DNA of 64,000 nt from contig NZ_JAOQNS010000002.1 of assembly GCF_025961475.1 (NCBI RefSeq), positions 434,001 to 498,000 of the forward strand. Reading direction: 5' to 3'. Made by a program: the position numbers and the translations under genes. This DNA is from Rhodobium gokarnense (GTDB taxonomy: Bacteria > Pseudomonadota > Alphaproteobacteria > Rhizobiales > Rhodobiaceae). Positions 34,474 through 42,117 of the stretch are shown in pieces. The stretch's first letter is position 1; each line of letters opens with the position of its first letter. A model generated the notes under the pieces. The model was not told the origin of the DNA, searched no databases, and saw only the letters and a program-made list of their open reading frames with translations.

Positions 34474-35475
34474 ATGTTCCGCAAGTTTATGACGACGACC
34501 GCCATCGTCGCGTTGATGTCCACCGGTGCGATCGCCGCCGATGAGGGCAAGACCGACATGAAGACCGGCACCGAGATGAAGTCGGGCACCGAGATGAAGG
34601 CAGGCGACAACAGCGCGCTGTTCTCGTCCGACAAGAGCGTCAAGCCGATGAACAGCTGGCACGGCTACTACACCGGCACGCCGAACCAGGTGCTGGCCTC
34701 CTCGCTGATCGGCCAGACCGTCTATCACGGCGCCGTTCGCGACGACATCGAGGTCGGTGACGTCAACGACATCGTCATGTCCCGTGACGGCACGGCCAAG
34801 GCCGTCGTCATCGGCGTCGGCGGTTTCCTCGGCATCGGCGAGAAGGAGGTCGCGGTCGACTTCGAGCGCCTGACCTGGACCAGCCTCGACAACCGCCAGT
34901 ACCTGACCCTGGCGGCGACCAAGGAAGAGCTCGAGCAGGCGCCGGAATTCCAGCGCACCCCGGAAAACGAGATGGAATCCTCGACGGGTGACGACGCCGC
35001 GATGGAGACCACCAAGACCGACGACAGCGCCATCACCGGCAACAAGTCCGATCAGGACGTCGCCATGACTGAGCCGACCGACACCACCGAGACGGCCGAC
35101 AAGTCGATGACCGACGACCAGACCACCGCCGACACCCAGGAAGAGATGGCCGTCGTCGATCCGACGACCGTCAGCGCCGACGACCTGATCGGTGCCGTGG
35201 TTTACAGCGCCGAGAACGAGAATATCGGCGAGATCGGCGACGTCATCCTGACCGGTGACGAAAAGAAGGCCGAGGCCTACATCGTCGACGTCGGCGGTTT
35301 CCTCGGCATCGGCGAAAAGCCGGTCGCCATCGAGCCGGGCGCGGTCAAGGTGATGAAGGACGGCAACGGCACGCTTTCGGTGCACACGCCCTTCGAGCAG
35401 GCCAAGCTGGAAAACCACAAGGCCTACACCAAGGACGGCTATGACCAGGACCGCGACTCGGTCGTCATCCGCTAA
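34474..35475 (+). CDS. Exported tandem PRC-barrel protein
   Basis: The 333-residue protein has a Sec signal peptide (hydrophobic core TTTAIVALMSTGAIA, cleavage after Ala21 or so). Two PRC-barrel domains follow at about residues 70-150 and 230-310, each with the repeat VGGFLGIGEK. They are joined by an acidic, Thr/Asp-rich linker (about 160-225) that is probably disordered. Two short repeats near the N-terminus (TDMKTGTEMKSGTEMKAG) suggest slippage expansion. PRC-barrels mediate protein binding or membrane association; periplasmic two-domain forms of this kind are common stress proteins in Rhizobiales. Confidence 0.88.
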   Translation: MFRKFMTTTAIVALMSTGAIAADEGKTDMKTGTEMKSGTEMKAGDNSALFSSDKSVKPMNSWHGYYTGTPNQVLASSLIGQTVYHGAVRDDIEVGDVNDIVMSRDGTAKAVVIGVGGFLGIGEKEVAVDFERLTWTSLDNRQYLTLAATKEELEQAPEFQRTPENEMESSTGDDAAMETTKTDDSAITGNKSDQDVAMTEPTDTTETADKSMTDDQTTADTQEEMAVVDPTTVSADDLIGAVVYSAENENIGEIGDVILTGDEKKAEAYIVDVGGFLGIGEKPVAIEPGAVKVMKDGNGTLSVHTPFEQAKLENHKAYTKDGYDQDRDSVVIR

Positions 35476-35527
35476 CGGACCTGGCAGGAAGGTGCGGCCT
35501 GTCTGGGGCAACACCGTCACAGCGGGG

Positions 35528-35560
35528 AAAACGTCGGCGAAAGCCGGCGTTTTCTTCGTT
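35528..35560 (+). terminator. Rho-independent terminator after the PRC-barrel gene
   Basis: An 11-bp stem with one G-T pair (AAAACGTCGGC / GCCGGCGTTTT) and a GAAA tetraloop runs into TTTTCTTCGTTT. The rest of the 35476-35801 gap holds no supportable gene. Confidence 0.8.
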
Positions 35561-35801
35561 TCCAGCCGTTCCAGCCGTTTGCGCGCAACGGCCGGGCCTG
35601 TTGCGAACCGTCATTGCAGCCACGCGCCGGAGGTTGCATGACACCGCGAGCCATCCGCAACGGTTCCGCTGGGGCGCAGCCTGGGTCAGTGCGTCGCGGG
35701 AACCGGAGACCGGCGAGACGGTTCTGACCTTTGACGGCTCCTGATATAGTTTTCCCCGGAGCCACCCACCCGCAACCAACCAAACCGAAAAGGTGACCGA
35801 T

Positions 35802-36098
35802 ATGGCAGGATCAAGCGAAGGCTATCACGAGCCCGTTGAGGAACTGAGCGACGACTGCCGGGACATGCACCGTGCCATCGTCTCGCTGATGGAAGAGCTC
35901 GAGGCCGTCGACTGGTACAACCAGCGGGTCGATGCCTGCAAGGACGAGGAACTGAAGGCGATCCTCATTCACAATCGCGACGAGGAAAAGGAACACGCCG
36001 CGATGGTCATGGAATGGATCCGCCGCAAGGATTCGAAGTTCGACGACGAACTGAAGGACTATCTGTTCACCGACAAGCCGATCGCGCATCACGACTAG
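35802..36098 (+). CDS. Encapsulated-ferritin-like protein (EncFtn family), without encapsulin
   Basis: The 98-residue two-helix protein carries the EncFtn pattern: DMHRAIVSLMEELEAVDWYNQR supplies the first ferroxidase Glu and Tyr positions (read as residues about 24-45), and HNRDEEKEHAAMVMEWIRR supplies the E-x-x-H pair, followed by FDDELKDYLF. EncFtn dimers assemble into a decameric ring with an inter-subunit di-iron site that oxidises Fe(II). I prefer the ATG at 35802 with an AAAGG site; a GTG at 35793 is possible. The protein ends at LFTDKPIAHHD, without the C-terminal encapsulin-targeting tail of the founding members, and no encapsulin gene is adjacent. Confidence 0.82.
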   Translation: MAGSSEGYHEPVEELSDDCRDMHRAIVSLMEELEAVDWYNQRVDACKDEELKAILIHNRDEEKEHAAMVMEWIRRKDSKFDDELKDYLFTDKPIAHHD

Positions 36099-36144
36099 GT
36101 GTTGCGCGCCGGGCGGGTGTTGCCTGCCGGGACCTCGGATCGAG

Positions 36145-36176
36145 AGCCGCCGGCGCCTCCCCGCCGGCGGCTTTTT
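36145..36176 (+). terminator. Rho-independent terminator of the EncFtn-like gene
   Basis: A perfect 11-bp stem (AGCCGCCGGCG / CGCCGGCGGCT) with a 6-base loop is followed by TTTTT. Confidence 0.92.
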
Positions 36177-36261
36177 CGTGCGCGACCAGGCGTCGGTTGC
36201 GCCGCGCCGCCGTCGGCGGCATCTTCGGACAATCCGCGCTCCCACCATCGGCGGCACGCCC

Positions 36262-37125
36262 TTGACCGTCCTCGACACCCAGATCTCCTGTTTCGACACC
36301 ACCTGGAATCCGTCCACCGGCTGCACCAAGGTCTCGGCCGGCTGCGACAACTGCTATGCCGAGGCGATCGCGAAGCGCTTCTTCGGCGGTTTCGATCTGC
36401 GGCTCTATCCGAAGCGGCTCTCCGAGACCCGCAAGTTCCGACCCCTCGTCGGCGCGGACGGTGCGCCTATTCCACGCCGGGTCTTCGTCAATTCCATGAG
36501 CGACCTCTGGCATCCGGGCGTGCCGGACGACTTTCTGGCCAGCGTCTTCGATGCCATCGCCGGCCATCCGACCACGATCTTCGTCTGCCTGACCAAGCGG
36601 GCGAGCCGCCTGCGCGCCTTCGGCGAAAGGCGCTGGAAAACGGGCGTGCCGGACAACCTCTGGCTCGGCGTCACCGCCGAGACGGCGGCGGTGGCCAACC
36701 GCATCGACCAGCTCCGGCGGCTGAAGGACGCCGTCGGCCCGTTCACCGCCTATGTCAATGTGGAGCCGCTGCTGGAGCCGGTCCCCGGCCATGACTTTTC
36801 CGGCATCGACTGGGTCGGCGTCGGCGGCGAGGCCGGCGCACGGGCGCGGCCCTGTGCCGAAGGCTGGGTGCGCGACGTGGTCGACCGGGCCCACGGTACC
36901 GGCGCGGCGGTCTGGTTCAAATCCTGGGGCCGCTGGGAGAACAATCCCGCCTGGCCGCTCGCGCGGGGAAAGACCAAGAAGGCCAAAAAGCAGGATCTCG
37001 TCGATCGCGGCCTGGAACTGCTGCCCGAGGAGCATGGCGGCGCCACCCTCGACGGCCGCCTGGTCCAGGAACTGCCGCCGGCCTTTGCCCTGATGCGGGA
37101 GCGTCTGGTCGCGGCCCGCGGCTGA
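36262..37125 (+). CDS. DUF5131 (phage Gp37/Gp68-like) family protein
   Basis: The family signature is clear: TTWNPSTGCTKVSAGCDNCYAE, read here as TTWNPSTGC then a C-x6-C-x2-C spacing of cysteines, followed by FVNSMSDLWHPGVPDDF, NLWLGVTAE and VGVGGEAGARARPC. The start is uncertain. The frame opens at a GTG at 36178, directly after a terminator, so a TTG at 36262 just before the conserved domain is my choice. The cysteine spacing resembles metal-cluster motifs of radical-SAM-like barrels. Family members occur in phages and bacteria without a known function. Confidence 0.75.
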   Translation: MTVLDTQISCFDTTWNPSTGCTKVSAGCDNCYAEAIAKRFFGGFDLRLYPKRLSETRKFRPLVGADGAPIPRRVFVNSMSDLWHPGVPDDFLASVFDAIAGHPTTIFVCLTKRASRLRAFGERRWKTGVPDNLWLGVTAETAAVANRIDQLRRLKDAVGPFTAYVNVEPLLEPVPGHDFSGIDWVGVGGEAGARARPCAEGWVRDVVDRAHGTGAAVWFKSWGRWENNPAWPLARGKTKKAKKQDLVDRGLELLPEEHGGATLDGRLVQELPPAFALMRERLVAARG

Positions 37126-37131
37126 CCTCGT

Positions 37132-37779
37132 CTACTCTTTGCCTGCTTCTCCGCCGGTATCGCTGGCATGGTGCTGCAGGAAGTTGAGCAGCAACTGGTG
37201 CTCTTCGGCGTCGAGCGCCGCCCGCTCTCCCATGATCTTCAGAAAGCTGACCCATTGATTGGCGGTGTAGTGGTGCGGGATGCGCCGCTGGTGGCAGGCA
37301 ACGCACTTGGTCGAAAACGTCTGCCAGGCCTGCGCCCAGAGCGGTTCCCGGTCGGCGGTGACGCCGTCCTCCGGCACCCAGCCGGCAAAGGCCGCGCCGA
37401 ACCAGGTGAGGCCGGAATCCGGATCGACCGCGCTCTCCAGCGGTCGCAGGTCCGAGACGGCGGATTTGGCGAGGAGCGCGGAGCGGATGCGTTTGCCGGG
37501 GAGGGCATAAAGGAGGCGTTCGGCGCCTTCCTGGTGCCAGCCGCGGACCTCCACCTTGACCCAGCCGGGGCTGCGCTCAAGGACGGTGAGCGGTGTGGCG
37601 ATGAAGATGCGTCCGGCCGGCTTGCCGGCGCCGTCCGCCTCGGCATGGAGGCCGAGCGTATGGGCGGCATAGACCGTCTCGCCGGCGGCCGATCCGGCGC
37701 GGCCGGGGACGGCGAGGCAAAGCGTCAGGACGGCTATGGCAAAGAAAAGGGGAGGGAGGCGACGCGAAAGCACGCCCAT
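37132..37779 (-). CDS. Monohaem cytochrome c resembling the TorC C-terminal domain
   Basis: From the ATG at 37779 (GGAGG upstream) the 215-residue protein has a Sec signal peptide, an SH3-like domain at about 35-110 (TPLTVLERSPGWVKVEVRGW), and a single haem motif CVACH near residue 160 with a downstream helical segment ending FLQHHASDTGGE. It aligns along its mature length with the last 180 residues of the TorC encoded at 42110-43288, sharing VLER, EVDPD-like, NQW and DTGG stretches. It is therefore a TorC-terminal-domain paralogue without the NapC/NirT tetrahaem part. Electron transfer to or sensing for TMAO reductase is the likely role. Confidence 0.82.
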   Translation of the reverse strand: MGVLSRRLPPLFFAIAVLTLCLAVPGRAGSAAGETVYAAHTLGLHAEADGAGKPAGRIFIATPLTVLERSPGWVKVEVRGWHQEGAERLLYALPGKRIRSALLAKSAVSDLRPLESAVDPDSGLTWFGAAFAGWVPEDGVTADREPLWAQAWQTFSTKCVACHQRRIPHHYTANQWVSFLKIMGERAALDAEEHQLLLNFLQHHASDTGGEAGKE

Positions 37780-37849
37780 TGGTCGGGTCCTCCGAGAGGA
37801 TCGGCGGGAGCCGGCAGGGGGCAGCGCCCCCTGTCGACGTCTTGTCCGC

Positions 37850-38734
37850 TCAGCCGAGACTTTTGACCCAGTCTGCGAGGGCGGCGCCGATCTCGTCGGC
37901 GGAATCTTCCTGGACATAGTGGAGGCCGGGAACGGCGACCTCCTTGACGTTGGGCAAGGACCGGCAGAATTCCAGCACCTTGCCGGCGATCATCATGCCG
38001 GGCTCGGCCCTGACGAAGAGCTTCGGGATCGCCGTCTCGGCAAGGAACGCGCAATTGGCCTCGCAGACGGCGGCAACGCCCGCCGGCTCACCCTCGATCG
38101 GGATCTGCCGCGGCCAGGTCAGCGTCGCCCGGCGGCCTTCGCCCGGCTCCGGATAGGGCGCCCGGTAGGCGGCCATTTCTGCTTCGCCGAGATCGCGGAG
38201 CACGGCCATCGGGATCACCTGCTCCACGAAGATATTGTCTTCCAGGCACATCTGTTCGCCGGTGCCTTCGGCCCTGAACCCCTGGAACGCCGGCACCGCC
38301 GGCTCCGGCATCATCTCCCAGGTCAGCGGCATGATCATCGGCTCCATGAAGGCGATGCCGCGCACCCGATCCGGGTTTGTCCGGGCCCAGTCGAAGCCGA
38401 GCGCCGCGCCCCAGTCGTGCAGGACGAGGACGACGCCGTCGCCGAGGTCGAGCTGGTCGAGAAGGGCGAACAGATAGCTGCGGTGGTCGTCATAGGTGTA
38501 GCGGTCCGGCCCGGAATTCGGCAGCTTTTCCGACTGGCCCATGCCGATGAGGTCGGGCGCGATGCAGTGCCCGAGCGGTTCGGCGTGAGGAATGATGTTG
38601 CGCCAGATATAGGAATGGGTCGGATTGCCGTGCAGGAACACGATCGGCGCGCCGCTGCCGGCTTCCACATAGGCCATGGCAAGGCCGTTCACGGTCGCGG
38701 TGCTGCGTGGGTAGGGGTCTTTTGCATCGAGCAT
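37850..38734 (-). CDS. dhaA: Haloalkane dehalogenase
   Basis: The 294-residue alpha/beta-hydrolase has the diagnostic residues of this family. The oxyanion-hole/halide Asn lies in FLHGNPTHSYIWRNII, the nucleophile Asp with the adjacent halide-binding Trp in VLHDWGAALGFDWA, and a catalytic His in VPGLHYVQEDSADEIG. It hydrolyses carbon-halogen bonds to alcohol and halide. No signal peptide is visible. It lies between torA and the TorC-like cytochrome, separated from torA by a terminator. Most likely it is an independently expressed gene within the Tor cluster. Confidence 0.92.
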   Translation of the reverse strand: MLDAKDPYPRSTATVNGLAMAYVEAGSGAPIVFLHGNPTHSYIWRNIIPHAEPLGHCIAPDLIGMGQSEKLPNSGPDRYTYDDHRSYLFALLDQLDLGDGVVLVLHDWGAALGFDWARTNPDRVRGIAFMEPMIMPLTWEMMPEPAVPAFQGFRAEGTGEQMCLEDNIFVEQVIPMAVLRDLGEAEMAAYRAPYPEPGEGRRATLTWPRQIPIEGEPAGVAAVCEANCAFLAETAIPKLFVRAEPGMMIAGKVLEFCRSLPNVKEVAVPGLHYVQEDSADEIGAALADWVKSLG

Positions 38735-38751
38735 GTGTGACTCTCCCGGTC

Positions 38752-38782
38752 AAAAAAGAGGCCGGGCGATGAGCCCGGCCTC
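38752..38782 (-). terminator. Rho-independent terminator of torA
   Basis: A perfect 10-bp stem (GAGGCCGGGC / GCCCGGCCTC) with a 5-base loop is followed on the minus strand by six T residues. It lies between torA and dhaA. Confidence 0.92.
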
Positions 38783-38802
38783 GCTGGCGATGTCGTCTGA
38801 CC

Positions 38803-41265
38803 TTATTCGGCCTTCGGTCCGTCGAACGCGGTGACCGCCGGCGGGGTCTCCGTATACTTTTCGACGTCGGCAATGGCGGTATGGCCGCAATTGCCCTGTG
38901 CAAGGCTGGAGGTTCCGATGTCGACCGTCAGGCAGTTGACGTCGCCATAGGCATCGAGCGAGCCGGGCGTGCCGCCCTCGACCGGGCTGTACCAGCCGCC
39001 CTCGAAGACGCGGACCACGCCGGGGGCGACGTCTTCGGTAACGATGGCGCCGGCCAGCAACTGGCCGCGGTCGTTGAATACCCGCACCACGTCGCCGTCG
39101 GCGATGCCGCGGGCTTCGGCGTCCTTGGCGTTGATCAGGCAGGGCTCGCGGCCGGCGACCATGTACTCGTCGCGCAGCTTGGTGCCGCAGAGCTGCGAGT
39201 GCAGGCGCCATTCGGGGTGCGCGGCGTCGACATGGAGCGGGAACTTGGCGTCCGGCGTGCCGGTGCGCTCGACCGGTTCCATCCAGGTCGGATGGGCCGG
39301 GCAGTCCTCGTAGCCCATCTTCTCGATGTTGCGCGAGAAGATCTCGATCTTGCCGGACGGCGTGCCGAGCGGCTCAAGCAGCGGGTCTTCGCGGTAGTCG
39401 CCGTAGCGCACATACTGCTTGGCTTCTTCCGGGATCTCGAAGGTCAGGACGCCCTTTTCCCAGAAGGTGTCGAAGTCCGGCACCTCGATGTTCTTGGCAG
39501 CGCCCTGCTGTTCGGCGGCGGAGTAGAACTCCTTCAGCCAGCCCATCTCGTCCTTGCCCTCGGTGAAGGCATCGCCGGCGCCGAGCTTGTCGGCGATCTC
39601 CGCGAAGATGTCGAAGTCGTTGCGGGCCTCGAACACCGGGTCGATGACCTTCTTCATGGCCAGCACGGCCTTCAGCGAGTAGTCGCCGACATTCTCGATG
39701 TCGTTGCGCTCATAGGCCGTCGTTGCCGGCAGCACGATGTCCGCGAAGCGGGCCGATGCGGTCCACTGGAAGTCCTGGACGATGACGGTCTCGAACTTCT
39801 GCCAGGCCTTGACCATGCGGTTGCGGTCCTGGTGGTGCGAGAACGGGTTGCCGCCGACCCAGTAAGCCATCTTGACGGCCGGGTATTTCTGGGTCTTGCC
39901 GTTGAAGTTGAAGTCGGCGCCCGGGTTCTCCAGCATGTCGACGACGCGCGCCACCGGGATCGAGGCCGCGCCCGCCTGGGTCAGCCACGCCGCGCCTTCG
40001 ACCGCCGCGCCGCCGTCGGTGATGCCGGCAAGCACGGGGCTGTTGGCCGACGGGGCACCGCCATTCGCGTAGTGGTAGGAAAGGCCGAAGCCGCCGCCCG
40101 GAAGGCCGATCTGGCCGAGCATGGAGGCGAGGGTGACCAGCATCCAGTGGGCCTGTTCGCCATGGTGCTGACGCTGCAGCGACCAGCCGCTCGACAGCAT
40201 GGTGCGGTTGGACTGGAAGAGCTTGGCGAGTTCCTTGATCTTGTCGGCCGGAACGCCGCAGATCTCGGAGGCCCATTCGGCGCTCTTCGGCGTGCCGTCG
40301 CTGTCGCCGGTGAGATACGGTACGAAGTCGTCGAAGCCGACGGTGTAGTTGTCGAGGAACTCCGCATCGTGCAGCTCTTCGGCATAGAGCGTGTGGGCGA
40401 TGCCGAGCATCAGGGCAACGTCGGTCTGCGGCCGCACCGTGATCCATTCGGCATCGAAGAACTTGGCCGTCTGGGTCCGGACCGGATCGATGCAGATGAC
40501 CTTCTTGCCGGTCTTCTTGAACTCTTCCATGTAGGGATAGGTGTCGTGGTCGGCGACGGTCCAGCCGATCTGGTTGGTCTTGATCGGGTCGGCGCCCCAG
40601 AACACGAGGACGTCGGTGCTTTCAACGACCACCGGCAGCGCGGTCTGCTGCTCGTAGACTTCGAGCGTGCCCATGACGTGGGGCATGATCACCTGCGAGG
40701 CGGCGGTGGAGTAGTCGCCGGTGGAGTTCACGAAGGCGCCCTTGAGGCCGACATTGAGGGCCCGGCGCAAGAGGCTCTGGCAGTTGTGCAGCTTGCCGGA
40801 GCTCTTCCAGCCATAGGAGCCGGCGAAGATGCCTTCCGGCCCGTAGGTCTCGTTGACGCGCTTCAGTTCGCCGACGACGAGCTCCATCGCCTTTTCCCAG
40901 GACACACGCACGAAGTCGCCGTTGCCGCGGCTCTCGACGTCCGCGCCGGCACCCTTTTCAAGGAACGCCCGGCGGACCATCGGGTATTTGATGCGGGTCG
41001 GGGAGTAGACGGAATCGAGGACGCCGGGAAGCTGCGGCGAGGGATGCGGGTCGCCTTCCCAGGCATCGATGCCGACCCAGCGGCCGTCCTGGACGGTCGC
41101 CTTGAAGACGCCCCAGTGCGACCCGTTGAGGACGGCGCCGCCTTCCGCTGCGCGCGCCGCACCGGCGGTCAGCAGCGAGGGAGCGATCGCACCCAGCGCG
41201 CCGAGGGCCGAGGCGCTCAAGAGGAAATCGCGCCGATTGACGTAGTAAGACCGATTGGCTGACAT
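38803..41265 (-). CDS. torA: Trimethylamine-N-oxide reductase, molybdopterin catalytic subunit
   Basis: The 820-residue protein has a twin-arginine signal (VNRRDFLLSASALGALG). The molybdo-bis-MGD fold is typical of the DMSO/TMAO reductase family: SYGWKSSGKLHN, the Mo-ligand Ser region VNSTGDYSTAASQVI, VFWGADPIKTNQIGW, GWSLQRQHHGEQ and IVLPATTAYERNDIE. There is no N-terminal cysteine cluster motif, as expected for TorA. It reduces TMAO to trimethylamine in the periplasm with electrons from TorC. It lies downstream of torD and has its own upstream box region at 41375-41435. Confidence 0.95.
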   Translation of the reverse strand: MSANRSYYVNRRDFLLSASALGALGAIAPSLLTAGAARAAEGGAVLNGSHWGVFKATVQDGRWVGIDAWEGDPHPSPQLPGVLDSVYSPTRIKYPMVRRAFLEKGAGADVESRGNGDFVRVSWEKAMELVVGELKRVNETYGPEGIFAGSYGWKSSGKLHNCQSLLRRALNVGLKGAFVNSTGDYSTAASQVIMPHVMGTLEVYEQQTALPVVVESTDVLVFWGADPIKTNQIGWTVADHDTYPYMEEFKKTGKKVICIDPVRTQTAKFFDAEWITVRPQTDVALMLGIAHTLYAEELHDAEFLDNYTVGFDDFVPYLTGDSDGTPKSAEWASEICGVPADKIKELAKLFQSNRTMLSSGWSLQRQHHGEQAHWMLVTLASMLGQIGLPGGGFGLSYHYANGGAPSANSPVLAGITDGGAAVEGAAWLTQAGAASIPVARVVDMLENPGADFNFNGKTQKYPAVKMAYWVGGNPFSHHQDRNRMVKAWQKFETVIVQDFQWTASARFADIVLPATTAYERNDIENVGDYSLKAVLAMKKVIDPVFEARNDFDIFAEIADKLGAGDAFTEGKDEMGWLKEFYSAAEQQGAAKNIEVPDFDTFWEKGVLTFEIPEEAKQYVRYGDYREDPLLEPLGTPSGKIEIFSRNIEKMGYEDCPAHPTWMEPVERTGTPDAKFPLHVDAAHPEWRLHSQLCGTKLRDEYMVAGREPCLINAKDAEARGIADGDVVRVFNDRGQLLAGAIVTEDVAPGVVRVFEGGWYSPVEGGTPGSLDAYGDVNCLTVDIGTSSLAQGNCGHTAIADVEKYTETPPAVTAFDGPKAE

Positions 41266-41374
41266 GGGATCACTCCTTTGGTGCCTGAAAGTCGTTGGAA
41301 CCGGCTTTTTTCAGAGGCCTCGGCGTCGCTGCGCCGCGGGTTTCCCCCTGTTGTCGATAGCTCTAGCCGGGGCG

Positions 41375-41435
41375 TGTAAACGCCGTTCCGGAGGGGATTG
41401 AACGGCCTGTAAAATCTCGTAAACAGGCTGTAAAC
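41375..41435 (-). promoter_or_regulatory. TGTAAAC box array upstream of torA (candidate TorR sites)
   Basis: TGTAAAC-like boxes start at 41375, 41408, 41418 and 41429, a spacing of 33-10-11 bases. A GCCGTTC-N11-GAACGGC dyad lies between the first two. The identical arrangement occurs upstream of torC. Confidence 0.6.
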
Positions 41436-41439
41436 GGCT

Positions 41440-42117
41440 CTAGTCAGAGGTTGCGGGAGCTGTAAGGCGCTCCCGGTCGGTGTGCAGATAGGCGGCAAGC
41501 GCGGCCGCAAGGTCGGCATAGAATCCGGACCGGTCGTGCTTGTGGCAGTCGGCGGCAAAGGCCGGAACCCAGGTGAGGAGCTGCGCGTCGATGAACGCCG
41601 CCTGCTGCGCCTGAAGCCGCATCGCCTCGTGGCGGTCGCCGCCAAGGGCGGCCGTCTCCGCGCGCTCCGCCAGCTCGGCGACGACGCTGAGCTCAATGGC
41701 GATGTGGTCCGGCGGCTCCTTCATCGTGTCGACGACGGCGATGTCGAGCCGGCGAAGCGTCTCCGCCATCTCCGAGGTCGGGCGCTGGAAGAGGGTGCCC
41801 TTGGCGCTCAGATAGGCCGAGGCATAGGGGTGGGCCGTGCGCGGGCCGCCAACGCCGAGGAAGAGGAGGCTGTAGTCGGCGGCAAGGTCGAGCGCCCGGT
41901 CGCGGAGCCGGTCGGGCTCGCTGGAAAGCGCCCGGATGCGGGCGACGACCGGCCGGAACGCCGGCTCGTCTTCCAGGCTGGCAAGCGCGACGCGGCCTTC
42001 GGGTCCGCCATAGGCCTTCAGGGCTTCGGCCGTCAGCTCGCCGGCGAAAAGACCGGCGAGCCAGCGATAGGCCAGCGGTCTTTCGACCGCCGGCGCGAGG
42101 GGGGCAAGATCAGCCAT
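41440..42117 (-). CDS. torD: TorA-specific chaperone TorD
   Basis: The 225-residue all-helical protein belongs to the TorD/DmsD redox-enzyme maturation chaperones, with PLAYRWLAGLFAGEL at the N-terminus and the family hinge motif EPPDHIAIELSVVAELAE. It binds the TorA signal and apoenzyme before Tat export. The ATG at 42117 lies within the 3' end of torC (8-base overlap). The gap to the torA start is 174 bases and contains the regulatory boxes. Confidence 0.9.
   Translation of the reverse strand: MADLAPLAPAVERPLAYRWLAGLFAGELTAEALKAYGGPEGRVALASLEDEPAFRPVVARIRALSSEPDRLRDRALDLAADYSLLFLGVGGPRTAHPYASAYLSAKGTLFQRPTSEMAETLRRLDIAVVDTMKEPPDHIAIELSVVAELAERAETAALGGDRHEAMRLQAQQAAFIDAQLLTWVPAFAADCHKHDRSGFYADLAAALAAYLHTDRERLTAPATSD

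Noticed and set aside
35699-35722. GGAAC followed by CGGTT upstream of the EncFtn-like gene as an EcfG promoter
   Set aside because: The spacing is 15 bases and the -10 is CGGT instead of CGTT, so it falls outside the pattern of the nine accepted sites.
36262-37125. Prophage remnant because of the phage Gp37/Gp68-like family
   Set aside because: No integrase, capsid, tail or attachment-site repeats lie around it; the family also occurs as single chromosomal genes.
38881-41262. 793-codon open frame opposite torA
   Set aside because: It mirrors the torA gene almost exactly and shows no recognisable domain; codon bias of torA on the other strand explains the openness.
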